NCBI RefSeq assembly: GCF_030053425.1
Contig: NZ_JASGBI010000001.1
Coordinates: 2,674,001-2,738,000, forward strand
Direction: 5' to 3'
Source of the DNA: Lysobacter stagni
GTDB taxonomy: Bacteria; Pseudomonadota; Gammaproteobacteria; Xanthomonadales; Xanthomonadaceae
DNA length: 64,000 nt
The translations under genes and the position numbers were made by a program. Positions within the stretch are counted from its first letter, which is position 1. Each line of letters begins with the position of its first letter. Positions 11,142 through 18,821 of the stretch are shown here, one piece after another. A model generated the notes under the pieces. The model had not been told where the DNA came from, searched no databases, and saw nothing but the letters and a program-made list of their open reading frames with translations.

Positions 11142-12587
11142 TCATTCCTTCCCGCGCACCCGCTCCACCTTCGGCGACGACCACTCGTACTCCAGTAGCG
11201 CGTCCTTCGGCCAGTAATAGCGCGCGACGAGCATGAACCGGCCGTCCGGCGCGGGCAGCCAGTTCGCCTCGCGACCGGGTCCCGGCGAATCCTTCTGGAT
11301 GTGGATGGTGATGCCGCCGTCCGCGTCGGTCTTCAGTTGCGGCAGCATCGCGGAGTTGATCGTGTAGCGGTTGATCGGATTCGGTACCAGGTGCTGCTGC
11401 GGCATGGTGTAGGCCGTGAGCGACCAGAATGCGTTGACCGGTGGCAGCCGGTCCTTCTCGAAGCGGAATCTGTAGGCGCGCTGGCTGCCATCGAGCAGTT
11501 CATCGTGGTCGTCCATTTCGTAGGTGCGGTAGATCGCTTCCACGCGCGAGTTGCCGCCCAGGCCGATCTGCGCCGCAGCGGCGCGCGCGATGTAGTCGTT
11601 GTTGAGTTCCTCACGCGTGCCGAACAACTGATCGGCGCGGCCCGTCACGGCGGCTCGACGCGATTCGATCTCCTTCTGCCCGTCGGCCATGCCGTCCACG
11701 AGGGCCTGGCGTTGCGCCGGCGACAACGCGGCGACATCGAGCTTCCCGCCCGGAACCACGCCGATGCGTGCGAAGCGGTCGCGCAGGTGCTTCTCGGACG
11801 GATGCACGGGCGCGAACTGCAGCAGGAAGGCGAGCTGGTTGAAGAACTCCGGCGACGTGCGCGACTGGTCTGGCGGCAACGATGGAATCCAGTCGACCTT
11901 CCGCGCGGGCGGCGGCGTCGGCGTGCCGGCGAAGGCCGACAGCGGTTGCAGCCGGTAGCCCGCCTGTACCTGCTTCACGTTCTCCATGTCGTCCGGGCCG
12001 AACAGCTGCGTGCGGCCGGCGAGGGTGACCAGATGCGTCTCGGCGCGGATCACCTTGTCGATGCCGGGAGGCATCGGTCCGTCCCAGTCGGGTCCGGCGA
12101 TGAGGTAGTTGCCGCCGTTGCTGCCGGTCGCGCGGCTGCCGATGTAGTCGAAGTTGAACGTGTACAGATCGATCAGCTGGAACACGAAGTAGCGCTTGGG
12201 GTCGATCTTCGGAATGCTCAGCACCATCGGTTCGCGACGCAGGTCGAGGTTGGCCAGGCTGTACGGCGTATCGGCATTGGGCGTCACGACGGCGGTATCG
12301 TCGGGCGTGAACACGCGGTCGAAGTTGATCAACGTATTGAAGGGCGCGCGATAGAGGGGATCGCGTCGATCGATGTTGTAGGCATGGATCTGCCGGTACT
12401 GGTCGACCATCGGCACGCCGAACACGTAGGCATCGCGCGCGATGGCGCGCGCTTCCTCGGGTGTGGCGGTGAACGTGGCGTTGGCGTGCGACGTGGATGG
12501 CGGCTGCGCCGCCTCGCGACGGCATGCGGCCAGCATGAGCGCCGGGACGAGCAACGCGGTCAGCATCAGGATCGGCCGGGGGGACAT
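11142..12587 (-). CDS. DUF1254/DUF1214 lipoprotein
   Basis: A 481-residue protein with a lipoprotein signal (lipobox LAAC, lipidated Cys22), so it is probably anchored in the envelope. The N-terminal half is a DUF1254 domain (ARDAYVFGVPMVDQYRQ, TPNADTPYSLANLDLR, YFVFQLIDLYTFNF). The C-terminal part is DUF1214 (FWSLTAYTMPQQHLVPNPIN ... WLPAPDGRFMLVARYYWP). The family is widespread in proteobacteria; its biochemical role is not established to my knowledge, though the aromatic-rich fold suggests binding or processing of a small molecule. The start is the ATG preceded by AAGGAG; an upstream in-frame ATG would hide the signal peptide. It is divergent from the 5'-nucleotidase gene and probably monocistronic. 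Confidence 0.85.
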   Translation of the reverse strand: MSPRPILMLTALLVPALMLAACRREAAQPPSTSHANATFTATPEEARAIARDAYVFGVPMVDQYRQIHAYNIDRRDPLYRAPFNTLINFDRVFTPDDTAVVTPNADTPYSLANLDLRREPMVLSIPKIDPKRYFVFQLIDLYTFNFDYIGSRATGSNGGNYLIAGPDWDGPMPPGIDKVIRAETHLVTLAGRTQLFGPDDMENVKQVQAGYRLQPLSAFAGTPTPPPARKVDWIPSLPPDQSRTSPEFFNQLAFLLQFAPVHPSEKHLRDRFARIGVVPGGKLDVAALSPAQRQALVDGMADGQKEIESRRAAVTGRADQLFGTREELNNDYIARAAAAQIGLGGNSRVEAIYRTYEMDDHDELLDGSQRAYRFRFEKDRLPPVNAFWSLTAYTMPQQHLVPNPINRYTINSAMLPQLKTDADGGITIHIQKDSPGPGREANWLPAPDGRFMLVARYYWPKDALLEYEWSSPKVERVRGKE

Positions 12588-12736
12588 GGCGTTCTCCTTG
12601 CGGTTCGGCCTGAGGGAGGCCACCGGCTGCGTGCTCGGGCGGATGCGGGCCACGAAGCCGTTCGCGCGGACAGTACACCCCGGAACGCTCAGGAAAGATC
12701 AAGATGGCCGACCCGGCGCCCGGGGCCGGGCTCGGG

Positions 12737-12742
12737 CACAAT
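12737..12742 (+). promoter_or_regulatory. Candidate -10 box directly before the 5'-nucleotidase start
   Basis: CACAAT lies six bases before the chosen ATG and no purine-rich ribosome-binding site fits between. If real, transcription would begin at or next to the ATG, giving a leaderless mRNA. Confidence 0.3.
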
Positions 12743-12748
12743 AGGGCC

Positions 12749-13663
12749 ATGCCCGACCGTGATGCCGATCCACTGATCGTCGCGATTTCCTCGCGCACCC
12801 TGTTCGACATGGAAGAAAGCCACGCGCTGTTCGAGCGCGAGGGCATCGATGCGTACGCCGATTTCCAGCGCTCGCACGAGGACGACCTGCTCACGCCGGG
12901 CATCGCCTTCCCGCTGGTGCGCAAGCTGCTGGCGCTGAACGAGGGCGCGGCGCCGGAAGCGCCGCGTGTCGAGGTGATCCTGATTTCGCGCAATTCCGCC
13001 GACAGCGGGCTGCGCATCTTCAATTCGATCGCGCATCACAACCTGGCGATCAAGCGCGCGGCTTTCAGCAACGGCGCGCCGCCGTATCCCTACATCCGGC
13101 CCTTCGGCGCGGACCTGTTCCTGTCGGCCAACGCCGAGGACGTCCGCAACGCGCTGGCCGCCGGCGTGGCCGCAGCGACGCTGCTGCCGTCCAAGGCGCC
13201 GCAGAAGCGCCACGACCAGCTGCGCATCGCTTTCGACGGCGACGCGGTGATCTTCGACGACGAGGGCGAGCGCGTTTCGCGCGAAGGCGGCCTGGCGGCC
13301 TTCACCGAGCACGAGCGCAGCCATGCCGGCGAGCCGCTGTCGGGCGGACCGTTTCGCGGTTTCCTCGATGCACTGCATCGCCTGCAGCAGGCATTCCCGA
13401 CGGGGCAGGCATCGCCGATCCGCACCGCGCTGGTGACGGCGCGCTCGATTCCCGCGCACGAACGCGTGATCCGCACGTTGCGTGAGTGGGACATCCGCCT
13501 GGATGAAGCGCTGTTCCTCGGCGGACGCGCCAAGGGGCCGTTCCTCGACGCGTTCGGCGCGGACATCTTCTTCGACGATTCCGAGCACAACATCCTGTCC
13601 GCGCGCGATCACGTCGCCGCCGGCCACGTGCCGCACGGCATCGCGAACCGCGGCAAGCCGTAA
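12749..13663 (+). CDS. Cytosolic 5'-nucleotidase (PF06189 family)
   Basis: A 304-residue protein of the bacterial 5'-nucleotidase family related to eukaryotic cytosolic 5'-nucleotidase I. Such enzymes remove phosphate from nucleoside monophosphates in the cytoplasm. Recognisable segments are AISSRTLFDMEESHALFERE at the start, VEVILISRNSADSGLRIFNS, and a C-terminal HAD-like end, FLGGRAKGPFLDAFGADIFF followed by DDSEHN. The ATG chosen is the second in frame: it matches the usual family N-terminus and lies right behind a -10-like hexamer; the other ATG, 45 bases upstream, would add a Gly/Pro-rich stretch. It is convergent with the CHRD gene. Confidence 0.85.
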   Translation: MPDRDADPLIVAISSRTLFDMEESHALFEREGIDAYADFQRSHEDDLLTPGIAFPLVRKLLALNEGAAPEAPRVEVILISRNSADSGLRIFNSIAHHNLAIKRAAFSNGAPPYPYIRPFGADLFLSANAEDVRNALAAGVAAATLLPSKAPQKRHDQLRIAFDGDAVIFDDEGERVSREGGLAAFTEHERSHAGEPLSGGPFRGFLDALHRLQQAFPTGQASPIRTALVTARSIPAHERVIRTLREWDIRLDEALFLGGRAKGPFLDAFGADIFFDDSEHNILSARDHVAAGHVPHGIANRGKP

Positions 13664-13681
13664 GACGCGATTGCCGCGAGG

Positions 13682-13702
13682 CCTCTCTCCCACGGGGAGA
13701 GG
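13682..13702. repeat. Short copy of the CCTCTCCC/GGGAGAGG repeat between convergent genes
   Basis: CCTCTCTCCC-ACG-GGGAGAGG forms a hairpin with one bulged base, between the ends of the 5'-nucleotidase and CHRD genes. Related copies occur at 20645-20675 (inside lhr) and 42168-42204. It may work as a bidirectional transcription stop, but there are no T-runs. Confidence 0.6.
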
Positions 13703-13720
13703 TGCCGACCAACGCCAGCA

Positions 13721-14242
13721 TCAATCGTGATCGTGCCCCAGCTGGCTGCGGATCTCGCCGCCGGGCCATAGCGTGCTGTGCACGTTGGCATAGGCGATGC
13801 CTTCGCGCAGCGCGCGGATCACCTCGTCCAGTTCGCCGGCGGCAACACCCTGCGCGGCCGGACCGATCACGTTGGCGGCGGTGATGACGCCGGTGATGCG
13901 CGCCGGCGGTGCCGGGCAGCTCTGCGTGCCAGCCGGGCCGTTGCCCAGGTTGGTGCACAGGAACACCGCGATGCCACCGTTCACGCTCTTCTGGCCGATA
14001 TGGATGTGGGCCTGGGTGACGGTGCCTTCGAGAGCGGCGTAGGCCAGCTCGTAGTAGATCGCGTCGCCGTTCGGGCTGATGCGTGCGCGGAAACTGCCAC
14101 TTCCATCCGTGGACAGCGCCGGCACTTCCTGCGCGCCTTCCAGCACGGCGCGGAACTGGCGGTCTTCCGCACGACTGTCCTGGACATGGAGCGCCGTCGC
14201 GGCCGTCAGTGCGGCCATGACGGACACGGCAAGGCGTGTCAT
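13721..14242 (-). CDS. Exported CHRD-domain protein
   Basis: A 173-residue protein with an N-terminal signal peptide (MTRLAVSVMAALTAATALHV ... SRA) and a single CHRD domain (PF07452), the module first described in chordin. Family features are FRAVLEGAQEVPALSTDGSG, the His-rich TQAHIHIGQKSVNGGI, and the end YANVHSTLWPGGEIRSQL. CHRD proteins are secreted or periplasmic; their bacterial function is unknown, though the conserved HIH and NVH histidines suggest metal binding. The protein ends in HDHD, which could also bind metal. AGGAGAAC stands before the ATG. It has its own divergent-free minus-strand setting, with the DUF2939 gene about 110 bases upstream. Confidence 0.85.
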   Translation of the reverse strand: MTRLAVSVMAALTAATALHVQDSRAEDRQFRAVLEGAQEVPALSTDGSGSFRARISPNGDAIYYELAYAALEGTVTQAHIHIGQKSVNGGIAVFLCTNLGNGPAGTQSCPAPPARITGVITAANVIGPAAQGVAAGELDEVIRALREGIAYANVHSTLWPGGEIRSQLGHDHD

Positions 14243-14351
14243 GACGTTCTCCTCGCATGGTCGGCGCCAGTCGCGCCGAGCGGACGGTGGTACGGCCGCC
14301 GTTATCCCGGAGTCAAAAGCGCGCGGTCGCCGTCGTGCAGGCGACGAGCGG

Positions 14352-14915
14352 TCACGCGGAGCCGGCGAGGAGCGCCTCGAGCGGCAGCCGGATGTCGGCG
14401 AGTTTCCAGCGCAGCCCTTCGCGCTTGAGAACGAACACCACCGGGTCGCCGTCGGCGGTCAGCACCGTTGCGGTGAAGCGCGAGGGTGATTCGAAACGGT
14501 ACTTCGCGTCGCGCAGCGGATCCGGCGGAGGCTGGTGTGCATAGCTGTCGTCGGTGCGGATGCCTCCGCCGCTGATCCTGTGCAGCAGCCCGCGTCCCTG
14601 CAGCACCGCACCGATGCCGGCCGGTGTGGCGAGCGTATCGACGATGCCGCCTGCGGCAGTGTTCGCCAGGCCGAGCGCGATGGCACCCAACGGATTGCGC
14701 TGCACGTCGACCCCCGCCTTGCGCGCGATGGCGTCCTCGACCTGGGCGCGCAGGCTGCTGCGCACCGCGGGGAAATCGACATGCGCCTGCAATGCGGCGG
14801 TGTCTTCGGCGGCGATCGCCTCGCGAATCGCGTTGACGGTCATGAAAGGTCCGGCGGCAATCCAGCCCACCAGGGCGATTGCCACCACGACCAGCAAGGC
14901 GATCCATTTCTTCAT
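14352..14915 (-). CDS. DUF2939-type membrane-anchored protein
   Basis: A 187-residue protein with one N-terminal membrane helix (KKWIALLVVVAIALVGWIAA), then a region matching the DUF2939 pattern: a helix-loop segment (AIREAIAAEDTAALQAHVDF, PAVRSSLRAQVEDAI) followed by a C-terminal beta-rich part (ESPSRFTATVLTADGDPVVF, LKREGLRWKLADIRLP). The second half resembles the small alpha/beta folds seen in periplasmic NTF2-like proteins. Function unknown. The start is the ATG at MKKW because the open frame before it has no sensible N-terminus. It lies between the CHRD gene and the MFS gene on the same strand, with gaps of 70-110 bases, so a shared transcript is possible but not shown. Confidence 0.8.
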   Translation of the reverse strand: MKKWIALLVVVAIALVGWIAAGPFMTVNAIREAIAAEDTAALQAHVDFPAVRSSLRAQVEDAIARKAGVDVQRNPLGAIALGLANTAAGGIVDTLATPAGIGAVLQGRGLLHRISGGGIRTDDSYAHQPPPDPLRDAKYRFESPSRFTATVLTADGDPVVFVLKREGLRWKLADIRLPLEALLAGSA

Positions 14916-14985
14916 GCGCGTGTCCGCGGGAAACCGGCGCACAGAGTAGAGGGCGGGCGTCGCACCGGAGATGAAGGCACTGCGC

Positions 14986-16155
14986 TCAGCCTTCCAGCGC
15001 GGGCGAGGGGCGTGCCGCGCGAACCGGCAGCACATGGGCGGCCAGGGCGATACAGGCGATCGCGGAACCCGTGAGGAAGGCCCAGGTGCCGCCGCCCATC
15101 TGCCACGCCACGGCCGCGACACCGGCACCGGCGACGCCGCCAATGCCGCCGCTGAAACCGTACAACAGGCCCTGCGCGGCGCTCATGTCACGACGCTGCG
15201 GGAACAGTTCGGCCATGCGGCGCATGCAGCCGGCGTGGAACGCAGCAAAGCTGAAGGCATGCCCGGTCTGCGCGATGGCCATCCATGCGAATGACGGTCC
15301 GAACAGCGCCACGATCGCCCAGCGGGCAATCGTGGAAACCAGGCACGCGGTCATCAGGCGGTGCGCGCCAAAGCGCTGCACCAGTCGCGGCGCCAGCCAG
15401 AACATGCCGATCTCGCACAGCACGCCGATCGCCCACAGCACGCCCACGGCAAGCCCGCCGTGCCCCTGCGCCTGCAGGTGCAACGTGTAGAACACGTAGA
15501 ACGGGCCGAAACCCAGCTGCATCAGCAATGCCGTGACCAGCAGGTGCCGCACGCCCGGACGGCGCCAGAGCTGCCCATTCGCCGTGCCGTCATCCGACGC
15601 GTGCGGCGCGGGGCGATCATCGCGGTGCAGCCAGGCAGCGGCCACCGTCAGTGCCAACCAGGGCAGGGTGAGCCACACGAACGCATCGTTGCCCAGTCGA
15701 TCGAGCAGCCAGCCATACGTGCCGGCGACGACGAGAAAGCCGACCGAGCCCCACATCCGGATGCGCCCGTAATCGTGATTGCGCGGGCCGAGCGCCGACA
15801 GTGTCATCGCCTCGAACTGCGGCATGACGGCGTTGAAGAAGACCCCGAACCACGCCATGACCACGAACAGCATCACGCCCCGGTCGAAGCCGGCAAATGC
15901 CGCAAAGCCGAGCAGGGCCAGTGCGCATCCGGCGACGAGCCAGTGTCCCGGCGTCGCGCTGCGTCCGCTCAGGCGGGCCCAGGTTGGCGGCGCGACGATG
16001 CGTCCGCCGTACCACAGAGCCAGCATCGCCCCGACCACGTAACCACCGTGACCGTTGGCCGCGACCCAGCGACCGATATAGGGCGTGTAGGCGCCCAGCG
16101 CCCCGTAGTAGCCCAGGTAGAACAGCGCGTATCGGCGGAAATCGGCGGGAGACAC
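14986..16155 (-). CDS. MFS transporter, HcaT/LacY-like
   Basis: About 389 residues and roughly twelve hydrophobic segments, as expected for a Major Facilitator protein. The N-terminus (RRYALFYLGYYGALGAYTPY) and the segment YGRIRMWGSVGFLVVAGTYG strongly resemble the MFS_1_like group that includes the 3-phenylpropionate transporter HcaT and nucleoside/sugar symporters. Substrate cannot be read. The start is uncertain: a GTG (VSPADFRR) gives the usual family N-terminus but has no clear ribosome-binding site, and there is no ATG near by. A CATACT hexamer about 30 bases upstream may be the -10 box. It is divergent from the APC permease gene across about 210 bases. Confidence 0.85.
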   Translation of the reverse strand: MSPADFRRYALFYLGYYGALGAYTPYIGRWVAANGHGGYVVGAMLALWYGGRIVAPPTWARLSGRSATPGHWLVAGCALALLGFAAFAGFDRGVMLFVVMAWFGVFFNAVMPQFEAMTLSALGPRNHDYGRIRMWGSVGFLVVAGTYGWLLDRLGNDAFVWLTLPWLALTVAAAWLHRDDRPAPHASDDGTANGQLWRRPGVRHLLVTALLMQLGFGPFYVFYTLHLQAQGHGGLAVGVLWAIGVLCEIGMFWLAPRLVQRFGAHRLMTACLVSTIARWAIVALFGPSFAWMAIAQTGHAFSFAAFHAGCMRRMAELFPQRRDMSAAQGLLYGFSGGIGGVAGAGVAAVAWQMGGGTWAFLTGSAIACIALAAHVLPVRAARPSPALEG

Positions 16156-16365
16156 AACGCGGTACCGGGCAGGGCGCCAGAGTATGGCCCGAAAGCATGG
16201 GCGCGCAGCGTCGACCTGCTCACACCGGAGGCGGTCGCGCAGGGCTTGCGTGGACGTACGGCCCCGTACCCTGCGATGCGTGCTCCGGCAAGCTGCACCG
16301 CACATCGCATCCGGTCCCGGGATGCTGCACCATGGCGCCTTTCCATCGGCTCGAACGAGGGTTCC

Positions 16366-17805
16366 ATGCGGACATGGCTCCGGCGCAAGAACATCGACCA
16401 GATCACGCAACATGAGGAAGGCCGGCGCCTGGTTCCCACGTTGAGCTGGCCACATCTGGTCGCGCTGGGCATCGGCGCCATCGTCGGCACCGGCATCTAC
16501 ACCCTCATCGGCGTGGGCGCGGACAAGGCCGGCCCGGCCGTGCTGCTGTCCTTCATCGTCGCCGGCGTGGTCTGCGCCTGTGCGGCGCTGGCCTACGCCG
16601 AGATGTCGACGATGATGCCGGCCGCCGGCAGCGCCTACACCTACAGCTACACCGTGCTCGGCGAGGCCATCGCCTGGGTCGTGGGCTGGAGCCTGATCCT
16701 GGAGTACTCGCTGGTCGTCAGCACCGTGGCGGTGGGCTGGTCGGGCTACTTCGTCGGCTTCCTGGAATGGGTGCACACACAAACAGGATGGGACGTAGTC
16801 CTGCCTGCCGCGCTGGCCGCCGGTCCGCACGCCGGTGGCGTGCTCAACGTGCCGGCCATCGTCATCACCTTCCTGGTCGCCGGCATGCTGATCGCGGGCA
16901 CGCGCGAGAGCGCCACGCTCAACGCGGTGCTGGTGGTGTTCAAGCTGATCGCGCTGGCGGTGTTCATCGCCGTCGCGCTGCCGGCGTTCGACAGCCAGAA
17001 CCTGCACCCGTTCATGCCGTACGGCTTCCCCAAGTCGGTCGACGCACAGGGCGTGGAGCGCGGCGTGATGGCCGCGGCAGCGATCATCTTCTTCGCCTTC
17101 TACGGATTCGATGCGATCTCCACCGCGGCGGAGGAAACCAAGAACCCCGGCCGCGACCTGTCGATCGGCATCGTCGGTTCGATGGTCGGCTGCACGCTGA
17201 TCTACGTGCTGGTGGCGATGGCGGCGGTGGGCGCGATGAACTACACCGTGTTCGGCAAGAGCGCCGAACCGCTGGCACTGATCATGCGTGAGCTGGGCCA
17301 CGGCACGGCGGCGCTGGTGATCGGCATCGTCGCGGTGATCGCGCTGCCGACCGTGCTGCTGGCCTTCTTCTACGGCCAGAGCCGCATCTTCTTCGTGATG
17401 TCGCGCGACGGCCTGCTGCCCCGCAGCCTGTCGAAGGTGAACCCGCGCACCGGCACGCCGGTGGCCATCACGGTGTTCACGGCCATCCTCGTGGCCGCGC
17501 TGGCCGGCGTGGCGCGCCTGGACGAGATCGCCGCGCTCGCCAATGCCGGCACGCTGGTCGCGTTCATCGCGGTGGCGGTGTGCCTGCTGGTGCTGCGCAA
17601 GCGCGACCCGGCGCGTCCGCGCGTGTTCCGCACGCCGATGGCGTGGGTGGTGGGCCCGCTCGCGATCTTCGGCTGTCTGTACCTGTTCTGGAGCCTGCCG
17701 CATCGCACGCAGCTGTGGTTCCTCGTGTGGAACGTGGTCGGCGTGATCGTGTACGTCGCCTACAGCCGTCGCACGAGCCTGCTGGCGAAGGGTCAGGAGG
17801 CATAG
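16366..17805 (+). CDS. APC-family amino acid permease, CAT/YhdG-like
   Basis: A 479-residue inner-membrane permease with at least twelve hydrophobic segments. The first helix carries the cationic-amino-acid-transporter signature GIGAIVGTGIYTLIGVGADK. FFAFYGFDAISTAAEETKNP is the other hallmark of the CAT subgroup, and RIFFVMSRDGLLPRSLSKVN marks the cytoplasmic loop. It should import amino acids by proton symport; the exact substrate is not readable, since bacterial members vary. GAGG stands five bases before the ATG. It is convergent with the sirtuin gene, and a bidirectional terminator separates them. Confidence 0.9.
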   Translation: MRTWLRRKNIDQITQHEEGRRLVPTLSWPHLVALGIGAIVGTGIYTLIGVGADKAGPAVLLSFIVAGVVCACAALAYAEMSTMMPAAGSAYTYSYTVLGEAIAWVVGWSLILEYSLVVSTVAVGWSGYFVGFLEWVHTQTGWDVVLPAALAAGPHAGGVLNVPAIVITFLVAGMLIAGTRESATLNAVLVVFKLIALAVFIAVALPAFDSQNLHPFMPYGFPKSVDAQGVERGVMAAAAIIFFAFYGFDAISTAAEETKNPGRDLSIGIVGSMVGCTLIYVLVAMAAVGAMNYTVFGKSAEPLALIMRELGHGTAALVIGIVAVIALPTVLLAFFYGQSRIFFVMSRDGLLPRSLSKVNPRTGTPVAITVFTAILVAALAGVARLDEIAALANAGTLVAFIAVAVCLLVLRKRDPARPRVFRTPMAWVVGPLAIFGCLYLFWSLPHRTQLWFLVWNVVGVIVYVAYSRRTSLLAKGQEA

Positions 17806-17834
17806 TCGTCGGCAACACGCTTGCGCAGGACGAA

Positions 17835-17860
17835 GAAAGGGCGCCGCGAGGCGCCCTTTC
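17835..17860. terminator. Bidirectional terminator between permease and sirtuin genes
   Basis: An eleven-base perfect stem, GAAAGGGCGCC-GCGA-GGCGCCCTTTC, sits between two convergent genes, 30 bases after the permease stop and 15 bases after the sirtuin stop. Confidence 0.8.
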
Positions 17861-17874
17861 GCGTGATGGGCCGA

Positions 17875-18711
17875 TCAGGCCAGTGCCGCTTCCAGCACCG
17901 TGCCGGCGTCTTCCTCGATCTTCAGCCCCGCCAGATCATCCGCACGCGTGCGCCCGCGGTTGAGGATCGCGATCGGAAGCCCGGCCTCGTTCGCCATGCG
18001 CGCGAAGCGGAAGCCCGAGTACACCATCAACGACGATCCGATCACCAGCAACGCATCGGACGCCTGCAATGCCTCCGTTGCCCGCCGGCTGCGTTCGCGC
18101 GGCACGTTCTCGCCGAAGAACACCACGTCGGGCTTGAGCATGCCGCCGCAGTGCGCGCACGGTGGAACACGGAAGGAACGGAAGTCGCGCCCTTCCAGAT
18201 CGGCGTCGCCGTCCGGTGCGGTGGCGGCGTCGAGGCCGGCCCATTCCGGATTCAGGTCGGCAAGACGCTCCTGCAGCGCAGCGCGTTGCGATGGGACACC
18301 GCACCCCAGGCAGACGACGCCGTCCAGCCGGCCGTGCAGGTCGATCACCGACCGGCTGCCGGCGCGCTGGTGCAGGCCGTCGACGTTCTGCGTGAGCAGC
18401 ACCGACTGGCGCCCCTGCGTTTCCCACAGGGCGAGGGCGCGGTGCACGGCGTTGGGCTGCGCCTGCGCTATCCGCGGCCAGCCGATGAAGCTGCGCGCCC
18501 AGTAGCGGGCGTTGGTCAGCGGGTCGCCGGTGAAGACCTGGTAGGTGACCGGCGGCGTGCGCTTCCACTGGCCGTCGGCATCGCGATAGTCCGGAATGCC
18601 TGAACCGGTGCTGCAGCCGGCCCCGGTGAGGACGAACACGCGTTCGCGCGGCGCCAGCCATTCGCGCAGGCGTTCGGCCGAAGGAGCGACGGAGTTGGGT
18701 GCGGCGGACAT
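17875..18711 (-). CDS. NAD-dependent protein deacylase (sirtuin, SIRT4-like class)
   Basis: A 278-residue sirtuin that removes acyl groups from lysine side chains, using NAD and releasing nicotinamide. The NAD motif GAGCSTGSGIPDYRD is at residues 30-44 and TQNVDGLHQ at 107-115; the catalytic base is H126 in IDLHG. The structural zinc site has C134/C137 and C185/C188. KPDVVFFGENVPRE follows. The long segment between the cysteine pairs and the GAGCSTGSGIPDYR form are typical of class II sirtuins (SIRT4-like) rather than CobB. The start gives MSAAPNSVAP, behind a G-rich stretch. The gene is divergent from lhr; a link between NAD-dependent deacylation and glutamate dehydrogenase is known for mitochondrial SIRT4, but nothing here shows one. 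Confidence 0.92.
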   Translation of the reverse strand: MSAAPNSVAPSAERLREWLAPRERVFVLTGAGCSTGSGIPDYRDADGQWKRTPPVTYQVFTGDPLTNARYWARSFIGWPRIAQAQPNAVHRALALWETQGRQSVLLTQNVDGLHQRAGSRSVIDLHGRLDGVVCLGCGVPSQRAALQERLADLNPEWAGLDAATAPDGDADLEGRDFRSFRVPPCAHCGGMLKPDVVFFGENVPRERSRRATEALQASDALLVIGSSLMVYSGFRFARMANEAGLPIAILNRGRTRADDLAGLKIEEDAGTVLEAALA

Positions 18712-18821
18712 GACCCCCAGTATTGGGACGTGGCCGGGCGTTGCAACACGACGCCTGGCCCGTCGAGCCCTGTCCCAATCCCGTCTCACGGACTGAGACC
18801 GCCACCCGGCACCATCCGACC

